Source of the DNA: Piper betle
Taxonomy: Eukaryota; Streptophyta; Magnoliopsida; Piperales; Piperaceae
DNA length: 64,000 nt
Assembly: GCA_033002965.1 (NCBI GenBank)
Contig: JAURVB010006142.1
Span: 1-64,000 of the forward strand
Direction: 5' to 3'
Below are positions 49,340 through 61,917 of the stretch, piece by piece. Within the stretch, counting starts at the first letter, position 1. Every line of letters starts with the position of its first letter. The position numbers and the translations under genes are program-made. The notes under the pieces were generated by a model, which had not been told where the DNA came from, searched no databases, and saw only the letters and a program-made list of their open reading frames with translations.

Positions 49340-51709
49340 TCATGTTTCAGGTTACCTCCTTGTACAATTAATATAGTTTAACATACCTGAATTATTTTAA
49401 ACTATCAATTATAGGCCTCCAAGGCTTGAAAAATTCTAATACCCGTATATTCTAAAGTAGATCGCCTGCCAAATAGTTTAAATACGAGTTAACGATAATA
49501 ATTTTTATAATTTCACACACATAGCAACTCTGTAGTTCAGTTTAAAATGCCCAAACTCTGCCATATGTGCTTAATTATATTGGTTCATCAACTACATGTA
49601 ATATTAACATTGTATGGCCCACCGATCTCATATGGTCATCACAGCACATGGCCCATTGACTTCAACATCAATATGAGGAAACTACACAACACTAGAAGAA
49701 CCGGCTAGCATTCTCATAAGTCATTCTTGATCCTTGTATACCGTCATCTAAACCTACAACACACACTATATAAAAAACACAAAACAATGATCAAAGATTA
49801 CATGACCACAAATAACAACTAAAAACATGCCAAATTGGCAAATGAATAATTCATTATTTATGAGAAACTTTAAGATGAATTAGAAAATCTCCACTTCCAC
49901 ATTAACATACTAAATAATGGCTAATAAGGCCTAATCATAATTATTGAGATAAACATGTGCATGGACGAGAACCATTCAATCATAACATGCTAATATTATA
50001 GCCAATATATCCTAAATCATATGTATGAGTTGGAATCTACTCGATGGCAACATGCCCGTGGTCAATAGACCTTATCTGATCATCACTTTAGCATTGCATA
50101 GTTTAATTACACTCAACGAAGAGCATGAACATGGCGAATACATACTACTAGTAGGTATTATAGTTGAGTATTATGGATATTAAATGCCAAATTGAGTACC
50201 ATAGGTGGGTACCGACTTGGCTCCTCAGTAGATGTTACGCTCTCATCCATCACGCATGCATAAAAAATTCAAAAATCATAAAATAAGTATAAGGCCTAGG
50301 AAGGGTTTAATAAATAGCGCTAATACGACTTTTAAACTGGATCTCATGTTTTCAAAAGTCACATCAATGGACCTCATCTTTGAAGTTATTTTAATCCAGA
50401 AAATAGATTAGATTACTGGTAAGGTAGTGGAATCTAACAAAACATCACTAACAATATCCTACGACGTAAAAACAAAACTTCATAAAGCCAAGTAGCAAAT
50501 CAAATAGAGAGGAGTCCTAATGGACTTGTAAGGTTGCTTCATGTCCTAGCTCAGCAAGCTCCGCTCCACACATCCTAGCAAATGAAAACCCATTACTCAA
50601 GTACGATGTATGCATACAATGACATAAAAACAATCCTAAATTTAGCAAGAAGACAAGGTATGCAAGGAGATCATAAAATCAAAATATCACATCATAGCGT
50701 TATTCCCATGTTGAGCGTATCATCATCCTGAATAAGATTCTATAAAAAAAACTAATTAAAGATATCGAGACAGAGATCTCAGTGTACTTTGAAATAAATT
50801 TTGGTATTCAACCTGCGTCTATAACTAACATGAGATATTAAAATGCCCAAAAGATTCAGGCTAATTTTACCTTAGATGCACAACACGCTAATAAAAAATA
50901 AGATTTCAGTAAAATTATAAAAAATAACTTAAGATGTCAGGTTAATTAATTAAACTAACCCTGATGATAATTTCGATGAAGCGACTTTAAATCTAAAGAA
51001 CTTAAAAGATATTAAGTCAAACCCAAATCCGTGCCTGTTAATCAGAGATTCTTCATTCAATTGATTAAGATAATTAAGTTGATTATTATTATTATTCAAT
51101 TTATGATTTTCACATTGTAATAATATTGGTACGCAAAACGAGATTGTACAAACGCAACCAAAGATTTTAAAGTTTTAATATTTTTCTAGTTCCAACCATT
51201 ATTAGGTAGATTAGTTGGTAAAGATTACAATCTTGGGTATAATTGAGTATTTTATTAGCAAAAACACAACTTTTAATAAAAATCAAAATTTTAATATACA
51301 AACAACAAGGAAACTACTAGATCTACTAGTGATGATGATGATCTACACATCTACATACCTCAGCAAGGAGATCTACATGGAAAACACAAGATCATGCCCC
51401 AAACGAAATGAAAAGAAAGGGAGGAGAGCGTTCCTCACGGGGGAAGGATGGATTGGAGGAACTACGTGTGATCAAAATGAAAAACGTGTGAACATGGGCC
51501 TAAGTAATACAACACAACCGAACAATGCGAGCCACCAGCTTGGCAATTGGGACTGAGTCGAAAACTCATCAGCAGACTACCAATAGCCTAGCCCACAACG
51601 ACACATAAGGATCCTCTAGCACCAAACCAATCAAACCAAACTGACTGGGTACTACTTGGATTCAGAAAACAATAAACAAAGCATAAAAACCGGTGAGACT
51701 AGGTTTACA
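49340..51709. mobile_element. Family C LTR, left end truncated
   Basis: The sequence is collinear with the outer solo LTR of the nest: 49350-50535 matches 32345-33494, and 50538-51709 matches 38913-40602. Its right end reads CTAGGTTTACA, equivalent to the end at 40602, and is followed by ACCTTCCCTTTTAAAA, the complement of a good polypurine tract. About 550 bp of the family's left end are missing, and the break lies only about 110 bp beyond the H2A octamer. Only by-product frames are present. Confidence 0.8.
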
Positions 51710-51719
51710 ACCTTCCCTT

Positions 51720-52512
51720 TTAAAAAACTTTGTACCTACTATCAATGGTTCATTGCCCTCTAGCCAACACAACAGCAATCTACATAGCCTACCATACAAT
51801 GCCTCAACAGGTGCCATCTCAATACTGGCGTGATTGCTGTTATTGTACGCAAACTCCACCAAGGGTAGTTACTCCTCCCAAGATCCACTGAAGTCCATCT
51901 TACGTGACCGAAGCAAGCCCTCTAGGATGTGGATCATCCTCTTAGACTTTTCGTCAGTTTGTGAATGATAGGTTGTGCTAAACTTGGTATCTGGATGAAG
52001 TTCTCTCTAGAAAGATCTTCAGAAGGAAGAGGTGAATCTAGGGTTTCTATCTGATACAATCTCCTTGGGGAGACCATGAAGTCTGATCATCTGGTCTCTA
52101 TACAATCTGGCTGAAGTCAATACTAGATAGGTCATATGAATTGGGATAAAGTGGGCCGATTTTGTCAATATATAGACAACAATACTACGTCCATTTGACG
52201 TTTGTAAGGGTAAATTTGCATGTGATGCATTCTCACTTTCCCTCTAGAAGTGGCAACTGCTGCAATAGACCACTTGGTCTTTGGTGATCGATCTTGACCA
52301 GATGACAGACAAGACATCAAGGCATCAGCATCGAGGACATCCTTTTTCAACCCTAGCCACCAATAAGATTGGCACAGATCATGATACATCTTCATTGAGC
52401 CCAGATGCACCGTGAACCTCAAGTAATGAGCCTCGTGAAGAATATACTCATGCAATCCTAGGACATTGCAACATCTGGCACATACAAGTGTCCTCTCATC
52501 TAGTACAACCAT
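51720..52512 (-). pseudogene. Integrase of gypsy element 2, truncated
   Basis: The zinc-binding part at 52300-52512 shows HEAHYLRFTVHLGSMKMYHD, then a YWWLGLKKDV stretch. The catalytic core between 52290 and 51870 is frame-broken. The C-terminal side of the core reads VEFAYNNSNHASIEMAPVEA at 51780-51862. The protein stops being recognisable near 51730, without the usual C-terminal domain. Confidence 0.8.
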
Positions 52513-52779
52513 CTGCCTCTCTAACCAAACCAGAATGAATCCCTATAGAAACCATTGCTCGGGCAACTGATCAACTGTCTAGGCCTGCCTGATGTGATAT
52601 GCTATAGTCAGACCAACATGCAGCCTCGCCAATACCGCCACAAGGTGTCGGTTTACTACATCCTTTCTTTGGTCCTCATATTATATCCCCATGGCTACAA
52701 ATTTGACTCCACATACTATTGGTCTCCTGCTCAGGGCATCTACGACCACATTTACCTTACTCGAATGGTAGGCAATGTC

Positions 52780-53330
52780 GATAGCATAGTTTGTAAGAAA
52801 CTCTAACCATATGCATTGTCTTCTATTCAAGTCCTTCTAAGTAAAAGATGTACTTCAAACTCTTGTGATCAGTGAAGAGCTAGAAGGATACTCCATACAG
52901 ATAGTGTCTCCATCTACGCAAAGTAAACACGATTACTACAAGCTCCAAGTCATGCTTTAGATAGGTTTACTCTTTAGCTGTTGGGACACATATCCAATCA
53001 CTTTGCCCCTCTACATCAAAACACATTCAAGTCTAGCTCTGAAGGTGTCACTATACACCACAAAATCCTCATGGCCCTCTAGTAGACTCAACACTAGTGT
53101 GGAAGTGACTCTCTGTCCACATGTGTCGGTTCACACAAAATGTGTCCTCATTCCTCATGAATTGTGTAAGAAGGGTTACCAAGGAAGAGAAACCCTATAT
53201 GAACCTTCTGTACTACCTAGCCAATCCTAGATAGGTTCGTATCTTTGTGGTAGTGGTAGGTCACTCCCATCTCAAAACTACCTCGACCTTGGCCGAATCC
53301 ACCACCATACCAGCCAATGAAACAACATGG
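52780..53330 (-). pseudogene. RNase H region of gypsy element 2
   Basis: The minus strand near 52740-52830 reads RRQCIWLEFLTNYAIDIAYH followed by a VNVVVDALSRR stretch, the typical end of plant gypsy RNase H. The part before (52900-53330) matches the RT/RNase H connection in pieces with several frame changes. Confidence 0.7.
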
Positions 53331-53687
53331 CTAGGGGTGCTAGTCGAGTGAGCGAGCCAAGCTCAACTTGTGTTCGAACTCGGCTCAAATAGTTCGAAAC
53401 TCGTTCGAACTCGACTCGAGATCGAACGAGTTTTGAACATACATGCTCGAGTTCGACTCGAATATCTTTTATGTGTTCGAGCTCGACTCGAGCTCGAATA
53501 CACTTAAACTGTTTAATTTTCCCGAGCTCGAACCTAGCTCGTTCGTGAGCTCGTAACCGGCTCGATTAAAAGTCAAAATACCTCACTTAAAAAAATGAGG
53601 TCAATGTGGATTGAACCCACAACCTTAAGGTCATCAACTTGAATACTTACCATCTCAACTATCTCACTTCTTTGTTATTATATTGTG

Positions 53688-53723
<36 letters not shown>

Positions 53724-53938
53724 ATATAACATAAACTATATATTATATTATTTTATCGAGTCGAGTTTGAGTTATAACCGAGTCGAACACGACCTTGCTC
53801 AAGCTCGGCTCGTAAGATTCGAGTTCGAGTCGAGTTCGAGCTCGAGCATTTAAATGTCGAGTTTCGAGTCGAGTCAAGCCGAGCCGAACGCTAAATGCTC
53901 ACGAGCTGGCTCGCTCAATTAGCAACCCTAAACATGGC
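53324..53938. mobile_element. hAT-like MITE (53332-53930) with 8-bp TSD AACATGGC, inserted in RT
   Basis: The left end reads TAGGGGTGCTAGTCGAGTGA and the right end, reversed, TAGGGTTGCTAATTGAGCGA, a terminal inverted repeat of about 25 bp. AACATGGC is duplicated at 53324-53331 and 53931-53938. The interior is packed with CTCGAGTTCGACTCG-type subterminal motifs and a TA microsatellite. Size (599 bp), 8-bp duplication and TAGGG termini all point to the hAT superfamily. Removing it and one duplicate rejoins the host RT reading at a GHVVS-type site. Confidence 0.92.
53605..53665 (-). other. tRNA-like Pol III box pair inside the MITE
   Basis: On the minus strand TAGTTGAGATGG (53661-53650) resembles an A box. 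About 33 bases later GGTTCAATCC (53617-53608) matches the B-box consensus, within the tRNA T-arm-like context AGGTTGTGGGTTCAATCC. No full cloverleaf is present. It looks like a tRNA- or SINE-derived piece carried by the MITE. Confidence 0.5.
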
Positions 53939-53965
53939 CTAGAATGGCCACCTCGAACAACAAAA

Positions 53966-54310
53966 CTAACACTTGGAGAGCTTTGCATACAGGAGGTGCA
54001 CACGTAGGGTTTGCAAAGCAATCCTCAAGTGTATCCCGTGCTCCTCCCTAGACCTAGAGTATATCAAGATATCATCTACAAACACTATCATGAACAGGTC
54101 TAGGTATGGCTGAAACACCTGGTTCATGAGATCCATGTATGTTGTTGGTGCATTAGTCAACCCGAAAAGCATGACTAAGAACTCATAGTGTTTGTACCGA
54201 GTCTTAAAAGTTGTCTTTAGTACATCCTCCTCTCGTATCCTCAACTGATGGTAGCCAAATCGAAGATCAATCTTCAAATACATTGAAGCTCCTCCAAGCT
54301 GATCAAACAA
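53966..54310 (-). pseudogene. Reverse transcriptase core of gypsy element 2
   Basis: The open frame of 114 residues shows the RT blocks [15 protein letters not shown], a [20 protein letters not shown] stretch and the catalytic FVDDILIYS. Catalytic aspartates are present. The upstream fingers part (54320-54560) is recognisable but broken by stops. The downstream end is cut by the MITE. Confidence 0.9.
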
Positions 54311-54761
54311 ATTATCTATCTGTGGGAGGGGATATCAGTTCTTCACCGTAACCAAGTTGAGCATTCTATAGTCAATGCACAACCATATGTTGCCGTTCTT
54401 CTTCCTGATGAATTGAAATGGAGTGCCCCAAGGTCAGAGACTCGACCTAATGAAGCCTAGCTCCAACTACTCCTGTAGCTAGGTCTTAAGCTCCCTAAGC
54501 TCAAGCTGTGCCATCTGATATGGTGCCCAGAGATAGGTTCATTATCAAGAAACAAATCAATCGTGAACTATACACCTCTCTGACTAATGGTAGTCCGGGC
54601 ACCTCATCCAAAAAAAACATCCACAAAATCCCTAACCACTAGAATCTGTGCTAACTCTGGCACTCTTGGACAGAGCCACAACTGTCGGGAGGAAAACCTC
54701 ACATCCTTAGCCAATCAACCTCTCAGCTTGTTGATATGATATCAAATAACCACCTCTATCT

Positions 54762-55175
54762 CTATCTCTGCCTTAGAATGCAATCCTTACATTCTTCTTC
54801 AGGCTGAGCTGGACCTTCTTCTTCTAGTAATCTATCAATGCAAGGTGGCGTATCATCCAATCGCTGAATACCCCGTTGAATTCCTGCATCAGTAAAAACT
54901 ATAAAATTAGTCAAAAGGATTAGTTGTTGGATAAGTAATGTGATAGCCCTCATACACTCACCGTTGGTATGCATGGCTCCGACAAGAGTCGATACAATCA
55001 AATTATAACCTAAGTCCTCTACCGACACACCAATCCTATTGTCGAGTGTCTTAGATACGAATGTATATGTGCTACCAAAGTCAAACAATCCTACGACAAG
55101 AGCATAATGTATAAATAGAGTACCTATGATGACGACAGCATCCTGGACCTCCCCCTTTGCCATTGCAGCATGCAT
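54762..55175 (-). pseudogene. Aspartic protease of gypsy element 2
   Basis: The frame reads ALVVGLFDFGSTYTFVSKTL, where the usual catalytic motif is D-[ST]-G-[AS]; here DFGS retains the aspartate but not the second residue. The continuation EDLGYNLIVSTLVGAM and a GECM block fit the retropepsin of plant gypsy elements. Confidence 0.8.
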
Positions 55176-57328
55176 CTTGCCTTGCGACTCCGGCTCACCT
55201 GCATTTGACCATTGGCTTGCCTCATATCCTATGCCTGTGCCAGACCAACACCCATCACAGCTAGACTGATCTATGTCTATTGACCCTATCTTTGTCCCAG
55301 CAACCAGACCCTATGGCCCTGCTGTCCCCCTGTTGTGCCAACGGCTGTTGGTCACCTCTCCCCCGTTGCCCCTGAGGCTAGGCTGGTAGTAAGGGAAGAA
55401 GTGGCCACTGCAAAGGTGCAGGCAGTCCTCTTTTCTAGTGCTAGGGTACAGCTGCTGCTGAGGCCGGTACTGCTGGTAGTGCTACTAGGGTTGTCGGTGT
55501 TACTGTTGTTGTTATTGGCGTGGCTGCCTCGAGCATTCAATTGTACGGTGCCCCAACTCACCGCATGCAAAGCATGCACCAGTTGCTTTCCTGCAAACAC
55601 CCTAGTAGTGCCTCTAGCACTATGGGCAGACCAAATACTCTTGGAAATCTCCACCACACTGACCCTAGAAGGACTGAGTCTAGTACAGGAACCACTGAAC
55701 CTGTTGTCCCTCGTCAACATACACTGCTGCCTGTTGATCTGGTGCTTTGTACTTCTAGCCCTTGTTTCTACTTTGTGTGGCGCCCTAGGCCAGATGGTGG
55801 GAATCATGGGGTATACTCGCACTCCAGTGCCCTCATCGTTGGCTCAGCTGGAGCACATGAAAATGTGGCCACAACCACTCACAAAACTGATAAGCAAGCC
55901 TAATACAAAGTGGGCCGCTCGCACCCTCTTTGATGAGAAGTTACATGGGGCAAACCTCTCCAACATGAGAAATATGGCTTGGTACTTTGCCATTGACATA
56001 CCCCCCACTTGCCTTAGGGACAGTAACTCCATTCTTCTTTGCCCCGACAATGGCAGAGAAGTAATAGATGTAAAAGACCTCTTGGGGTGCAAGCGGTGTG
56101 GTTATGGTGTGGTCGAAGGTGTTTACCACTACCATTTAGCAGTTTCTCGAACATTAACCGTTACCGCACCATTTACCGCTTTTACGACCGTCTATCGCTA
56201 TCGAATTTTGACCTCTTTGACTAACAGTAAACAGTTAATAATTAGTAAGTTTAGATTTTAACTATACGAGTCTTTGATAGTACAAAATCCTTACCAAAAT
56301 TATTTATTTGGTGTTATTTATATAATATATCTATGTTCAATTAACTTTTAAAAGGATATAACAATATAAACTTTTAATTAAACATAACATTAATACTATT
56401 TCTTATTTATATTAGTCAATATAATTATATTTTTTATATTATAAATAATTAAAATGATAAATCGGTAAAACAAGTAGCGACAGAGGCTTCTACCATTACC
56501 ATTTAAAAATAAAAACAATGCAATTAAATTTACCTCCTTTTTTAACCATTTTCTTAAACGGTCAAAAAAAATACTTAGCCATTGTATTTCAATTTAATTT
56601 GAAATGGTCAATAAAACGGTAAATTGGTCGATCACTTCAGGCCCTAAAGACCTCCCTAAACTCATCCTATGCAATCTTCTCTAGGGCCCTTCCCTCAAGA
56701 AAAGCACGTATGAGTAGACTCCCATTAAAGTTTACCCATACTCTGGATAGCCCCGGTGGCCACGTGCACCCATAGGTCTAGAGGACAGCCCATGTGCATC
56801 AATACTGCCTGAGTTGATCCACTCTAGTGCAACCTCTGGTTTTGTGCTCCCATAGAGCAGGTGCTCACCACTCTTAAGGAAATGGCTATCCCACTGCTTC
56901 CTGGTCTGATGATGCTTTTGGTCTCCTGATTGATAGAACCCTCTCCGATTACAAATTGTAGAGGCCTTGCCGTCTATGCCTCGCTGTCAGCCTGCCTAGG
57001 GAGGGGAACTACCACTAGCATCCCAGGAGTCAAGATCTCATACAGCCCTCATTGTAGGTGGGGTTGTGGGGGCATGAAGGAATTGAGCTGGCAGCAATGG
57101 CACTGGCAGTACATGCTCATGGCTTAGAGGCCTCAGCATGAGTCTCTACCTTCTCTGGCCTCTTCTCAAGTCTGGCCATGGCCACGGCCATCTCTCGGAC
57201 TGCATCCCAAGCCGGCTAATGTCATCTCAAGACATATGCTTGTCCTCACTAGCTCGTAGCTGCTCCTCCCTTGGGGCCTTCTACTCCTCTCTCAAGACCC
57301 TGATCAAATCCATCTGTTGGTCCGCCAT
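55176..57328 (-). pseudogene. Gag of gypsy element 2, interrupted
   Basis: An ATG at 57328 begins MADQQMDLIRVL-like sequence. Capsid blocks are at 56644-56680 (DEFREVF) and, after the nested MITE, 55844-56075 (a FYIYYFSAI block, SMAKYQAIFLMLERFAP, then RAAHFVLGL). A perfect CX2CX4HX4C zinc knuckle (CFACGELGHRTIEC) lies at about 55532-55573. Several frame changes separate them. The long plus-strand frame at 55335-56261 is the antisense of this gag and is not a gene. Confidence 0.85.
56074..56654. mobile_element. hAT-like MITE (56082-56646) with 8-bp TSD AAGACCTC, inserted in gag
   Basis: AAGACCTC occurs at 56074-56081 and 56647-56654. The ends read TTGGGGTGCAAGCGGT and, reversed from the right, TAGGGCCTGAAGTGAT, an imperfect inverted repeat. 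The interior is AT-rich with ACCGTTA/GGTAAA subterminal motifs typical of small hAT elements. Removing it rejoins the gag capsid reading at EVF. The imperfect ends make superfamily assignment less certain than for the 53332 element. Confidence 0.75.
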
Positions 57329-57710
57329 CAGGTCCTATATGGAGTGATGTGAATCGCCTCACAGGTGCCAGTTCTTGTGAAAGTCTGCGTTATAGTGGGA
57401 GTCGACCTTTACGTGGACGCTCAGCCATCTACGATCAACTAATGCTCAAAAGTGACATTGATAGCTTGCACACTGATAGCTCGCAAACTGTGGGCTAGCA
57501 AACTGACAATCTCAACAACACAAAGCGAGTTAGCAAAAATGCACACAAAAGACATACATGCTAGCTAGGCTGTGGATCGGCTCAAGGTAGGGGGTCTTAA
57601 CCAGAATGTACATCATATAGACATATTATACTTCATACATACAACATATACCAAACACACGTACAACACATGCATTTAGAAAGTGAGATGCCCTAATAGT
57701 CTAAGAGGTT

Positions 57711-57723
57711 GGCTCTGATACCA
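57711..57723 (-). other. Primer binding site of gypsy element 2
   Basis: The minus strand reads TGGTATCAGAGCC, complementary to the 3' end of initiator tRNA-Met, three bases after the LTR end at 57727. Confidence 0.85.
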
Positions 57724-57726
57724 AAT

Positions 57727-60700
57727 TGTAACACCCCAATTCAGCCAGAAAGGACAGACTGAACTGTGATATGATAAGTTGGAAAGCAACTCGATGGGAT
57801 ATCGTGTACAGACTTTATGAAATCAAATCTTAACCCTCCAAAAAGCTTTAGAAGGACACTATTGTAGGTTTCATAGAAAGCGTGCAGAGTTCATACTACA
57901 TAAGACTAATCTCACACTTGAAGCTCCTATATGAGCACTCTGAGCCACGATAAAGGCAGAACCTCTATTGTGACTAAGAGGGTGACTTGAATGCAATGAT
58001 CACTCCCAACTACACAAGAGGCACACCGCTGTTGCAATTAAGAGGTTGGATGTTGTGACATGCTCAATTTTTTATTTTTAGTTAAAGTGATAGGATTAGG
58101 TATCTTGATTACTTAATGTAGATGAGTGTGGTATATTAAACATTGGGAACATTGGTTCGTGGTTAACTATTCCACATACCCCACAAGTAAATTAAACACA
58201 GAGGTATGATCAAATGTATGGGTATTATACCTTAACACCGGTCTTCATGTAGGTTCTCCAAGTAATAAGGGTACACTCTCCTACCCACGTTTCTCTACAC
58301 ACACACATAGATGCAACCAAGTAGGTTTCATGTACCTGGGAATCCTCCTCTTTGTGTTTCAGGACTCTAGTGGTTATACACCCTGTAGACAGTAGTTAGC
58401 CTTTGCCTAAAGTTTAACCATTCTACAGTAATATAATAATAATAATGATAAGTAAACACAAGTACGAAAACATTATGTCATACCCAATCCAAAATACATG
58501 GTTCATGAAGAGTTTAGGGCTCATGCCCACAATACAGTCGTCCATCAAAACAAAGCCAAATGCATAAACATAACATGGGGCCCCAGCCACCACCACTGAA
58601 CCTTCTGATCCTTGCGGCAAGGCCGACCAACTGTAAGCGACCTCACCTACATGTACCAAGAAAACATGCCACTAATCAAATAAATATTATTACTGGTCCA
58701 AAATAACTACCGGTAAAACAATACTGACAAATGAGAATTTCATTACCCATGAGAACTTAGAAACTTTAAAATCCTCACATGGATGGTAAACAAAATAACT
58801 TATGAAAAGAGTTGGCGTGTAGGCACGACAAATATTTATACTCATACAACATGCTTACACCCTCACAACCTCTATATAACACCCTCCACGGTACTTAGAC
58901 GACAAAAGAATAATTAAGTTAGTGCTACAAATTTTAAAAATGTGTTGCATGACACAATATCCTCATACTTTACACTACCTTAGGGTTTGAAGAAGTACTA
59001 GTGTAATTCTTAATACCTTACAACTGACTCATATTCATAAGACCGTAACCCCTTATATATATACTTAGTAGGCTAGGGTATGGGTTTGTACAACAACTTT
59101 TTGGATTTTATCTTGCAAAAATCATAAAGGGATCTTAGCCTTGTAGTTTTATTAAACTCGTAGAAAGTATAGCTAAATGGCCCGACATCAGATGAATTCG
59201 ATAAAATACCGCCATTGTAGTCCTAAGTCTAAAATACGGCTAAACTCAACACTCAAGGAGTCAAGTAGAGGAGAAGCAAAAGAGTCATACAAACCTGAAT
59301 AAGTGAAGCTTTGCATCCTAAGGCAATGAGCACACCCAGTGTATCCTAGCACAAAAATGGAACCAAATCATACTTGGATTACATCGGCATGCACATCGAG
59401 GCAAAGCCTCCACACATGCGCAACATGAATAAGACACTTAATTATCGTAATTATATGATTAATGACGTGTTAAACCTCATTAGGTGACTTAATTATTATT
59501 TAGGGTTTCATGTACACTTGGAAAATATTCAATTTCTAAGGTTTAATCGAATGTGCTTTACCGAACAATTTTTCGTATGAACCAAAGGATGTGCAATTGA
59601 GGCCAAAGGAGGGACCTTTACCTAAAAGGAGACTAAGGGGAGGTCTCTTAGGGCATCCTACCTTAAGAGCTACTATCCAAGGTGGCTAGGATAGGCTAGG
59701 AGAAGCCTAGGAGGGGCTGGGAAGGTTTGGGAGGAAGGAGAAAAACAAGGGAAGCATGGGGGAGTCATAGGAAAAGAGAAGAAAGAGGTGAAAAATGAGG
59801 AGAGGGATATAAATAGAAAAGGGGAAAAGGTGTCAGTACAAGGGTGCTAAGAGGGCCTTTGCAGTGCATAATGGCAAGTTGGACCAAGGAAAGCTGGAAA
59901 ATCTGGACACGCATTGTTTTATCAATGTATCACACAAGTGTATACATCAAATAAGTAATAAAATGATAAGTAGAGATCATTCCAACAAGGATTTGATGTT
60001 TTACAATAATGATGATAACTAAATCAGAAAATCTATTAAGTTGCTACAGAGAGTGTATAATGTGTTTAATGTCTATCCTAAACTAACAGATCAAGTGAGG
60101 GCATGAAACATGCATATTTTATACTATGTAGAAAATAATGCAAAGTCACAAAGACAGAAAACACAACATAAGTTGATACAAGTTCTCTTAATGTAAATGA
60201 GATCTAAGGTGGACAATTTCATTAGGGTCATCAATAGCATATCTTGCTATGTTAATCAAGTTACACATACTTGGTTGATATCCAAGGAAACGTATTTAAT
60301 TGTAATGGGCTTCCGCATCTTATAACAACCTACGGCCCTAACATCTTTCACATTTTTGTGCAAACAAATACTAAGCATGTGCATTAAGATTAACTCCCTT
60401 ATGTGGATATCTATGACTCTAATGCATTCTTTCAGTTAAACTCATAAACCACTTCATCCATTGATATCATCGGCATGCCTATTCTTAGGTTTTGACTAAT
60501 CTCTTAATCATGCAAAAGTTAGCTACTACTTAGAAGTATGAAGCCAAGGAATGAATTAATCAACTAGTGAGAAGTACAAAAAAATAACAAAAATAAGATA
60601 TATTGTATATCACCATAAATCCATCAGACACCCCAGATCACTAAGCGGTTACCCCATAAGAGAATAAGAATACTTCATGAAGTTCATCCAAGAAGACAAC

Positions 60701-61917
60701 ATAGTATAATAGAAAAAGGAATGTATACAAATCTATCGGGAAGAAGTCCTGGTGTGACCGTCTCTTTTGCAGTGCTTCCGCTTTACAACTTGGCATCCAC
60801 AACTTCTCCTCAACAACCTTCAACTTAGGAGTCCAAAAGATGAAGAGGGGAAGAGTGGGTTTTCCTCTTTTGGTGTCTTCTCTAATCTAAGGTGTTTCTA
60901 AGTGTGTATGATATTTCTCCAAAATGGTGTGTATTCTCTCAATCTGAATGGGGGTATATATAGCCGAAGGGTTGGAGCTTCTCTTGAACATGTGGAGTTT
61001 ACTAGTAGTGTTTACCTCATTATGGTGTTTCTAGCTTGTTCACTTGTCCCCTTGGAATCGAGTGGAGTTGGACTTATTTCAAATAGTCCAAATTATTCAA
61101 GGTATAGACCAAGGTAATCCGGGTTGGAGGAAACTTCCTTGCATTTTCATATTCATATTCAACTACACTAGTGTCTTCCTAATCATTGGGGGTTGATGTC
61201 TATGTTTCTTATCTGCTCTTCAAGATAACCATCCAATGGTTTAAAAGTGTGAGTTGGTAGATTTGTTCAAGAGTATGGGACAAGTGCATATGTACAGGTG
61301 CTTTTGTTGGTCAAAAGGTGTGCTGCAGATGTGAAGAAATGCAAGACTGAATTGGCAGATCTATCCATACTAAGAAGTGTCTCATGTGGTCCATCCTAGG
61401 TTGGTGAAAAGGTAGCTTGCTCCACTTACACATGCACAAGCTTGGTCCCGATTCTCCAAGATATCATTGTTTATTCAAATTCGGCTACAGAATCACTCAT
61501 ATTTATTAGAACTTATGATAATCCAAAATTTTCATTTTTTATTAAAAATAGCATAAAAACTAATGTGGGGGCATGAAGATGATATATAAAAACTTCCAAA
61601 ATGTTATACTAATCTACGATTTATCAACACACAATCTGTGGAACAGAATCATACGCCAACACAAGTCAAACCACAGGGCGCAGGGTGCTAGGTAGTGCCT
61701 TTGCTCTGCACAAAAGGGGGTGAATTTCAAATTTCTAGTCATTCGCCCTAATCTGAAACCCTAACCCTAACTGACATTGGTGCAAGGGTGATGGGATTGC
61801 ACCTTTGCGCCTGAAGCAGATTGCACACACTTAGGGTTTCCACCCTAAGACAGCCAGAGCAATTTCAAAAATTGTGTCGTGGGTCTCATAGGGGTTAGGA
61901 TCTACCGAGAGTGTTAC
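57727..61917 (-). mobile_element. 5' LTR of gypsy element 2 plus further LTR-like sequence
   Basis: The LTR edge next to the primer site is certain: the plus strand reads TGTAACACCCCAATTC at 57727. The outer edge is not. A candidate is GTGTTACA at 61917, preceded by GGATCTACCGAGA, which would give an LTR of 4.2 kb; nested insertions are likely inside. Parts at 59080-59360 loosely resemble family C. The stretch at 59930-61650 reads like another retroelement, with a GTGGGGGCATGAAGAT-type block. A GTATATATAG motif is at 60955. Frames at 58423-58659, 60641-60823 and 60902-61117 have no domain. Confidence 0.5.

Larger units (their letters stand above)
51710..57726 (-). mobile_element. Ty3/gypsy retrotransposon 2, internal region
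   Basis: On the minus strand it holds a primer site (57723-57711, TGGTATCAGAGCC, complementary to initiator tRNA-Met), gag from an ATG at 57328, a zinc knuckle, protease, RT, RNase H and integrase, in the standard Ty3/gypsy order. The integrase C-terminus is deleted before the purine tract near 51710-51725. Two hAT-like MITEs interrupt gag and RT, and stops and frame changes are frequent, so it is inactive. The RNase H/integrase pattern fits a Tekay/Del-like lineage, but a chromodomain cannot be checked because that end is missing. Confidence 0.9.

Noticed and set aside
55335..56261. Longest open frame of the window (308 residues, plus strand)
   Set aside because: It is antisense to the gag of gypsy element 2, whose zinc knuckle and capsid blocks read clearly on the minus strand, and it runs across a MITE border.
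60950..60965. GTATATATAG as a gene promoter TATA box
   Set aside because: The following plus-strand frame (60902-61117) has no domain and the region is retroelement-like; at most an LTR promoter.
49340..61917. Reading 49340-51709 and 57727-61917 as the matching LTR pair of gypsy element 2
   Set aside because: The two do not align well and have different ends. The right one is fixed by a primer site and the left one by a purine tract, so the present element is probably a composite.
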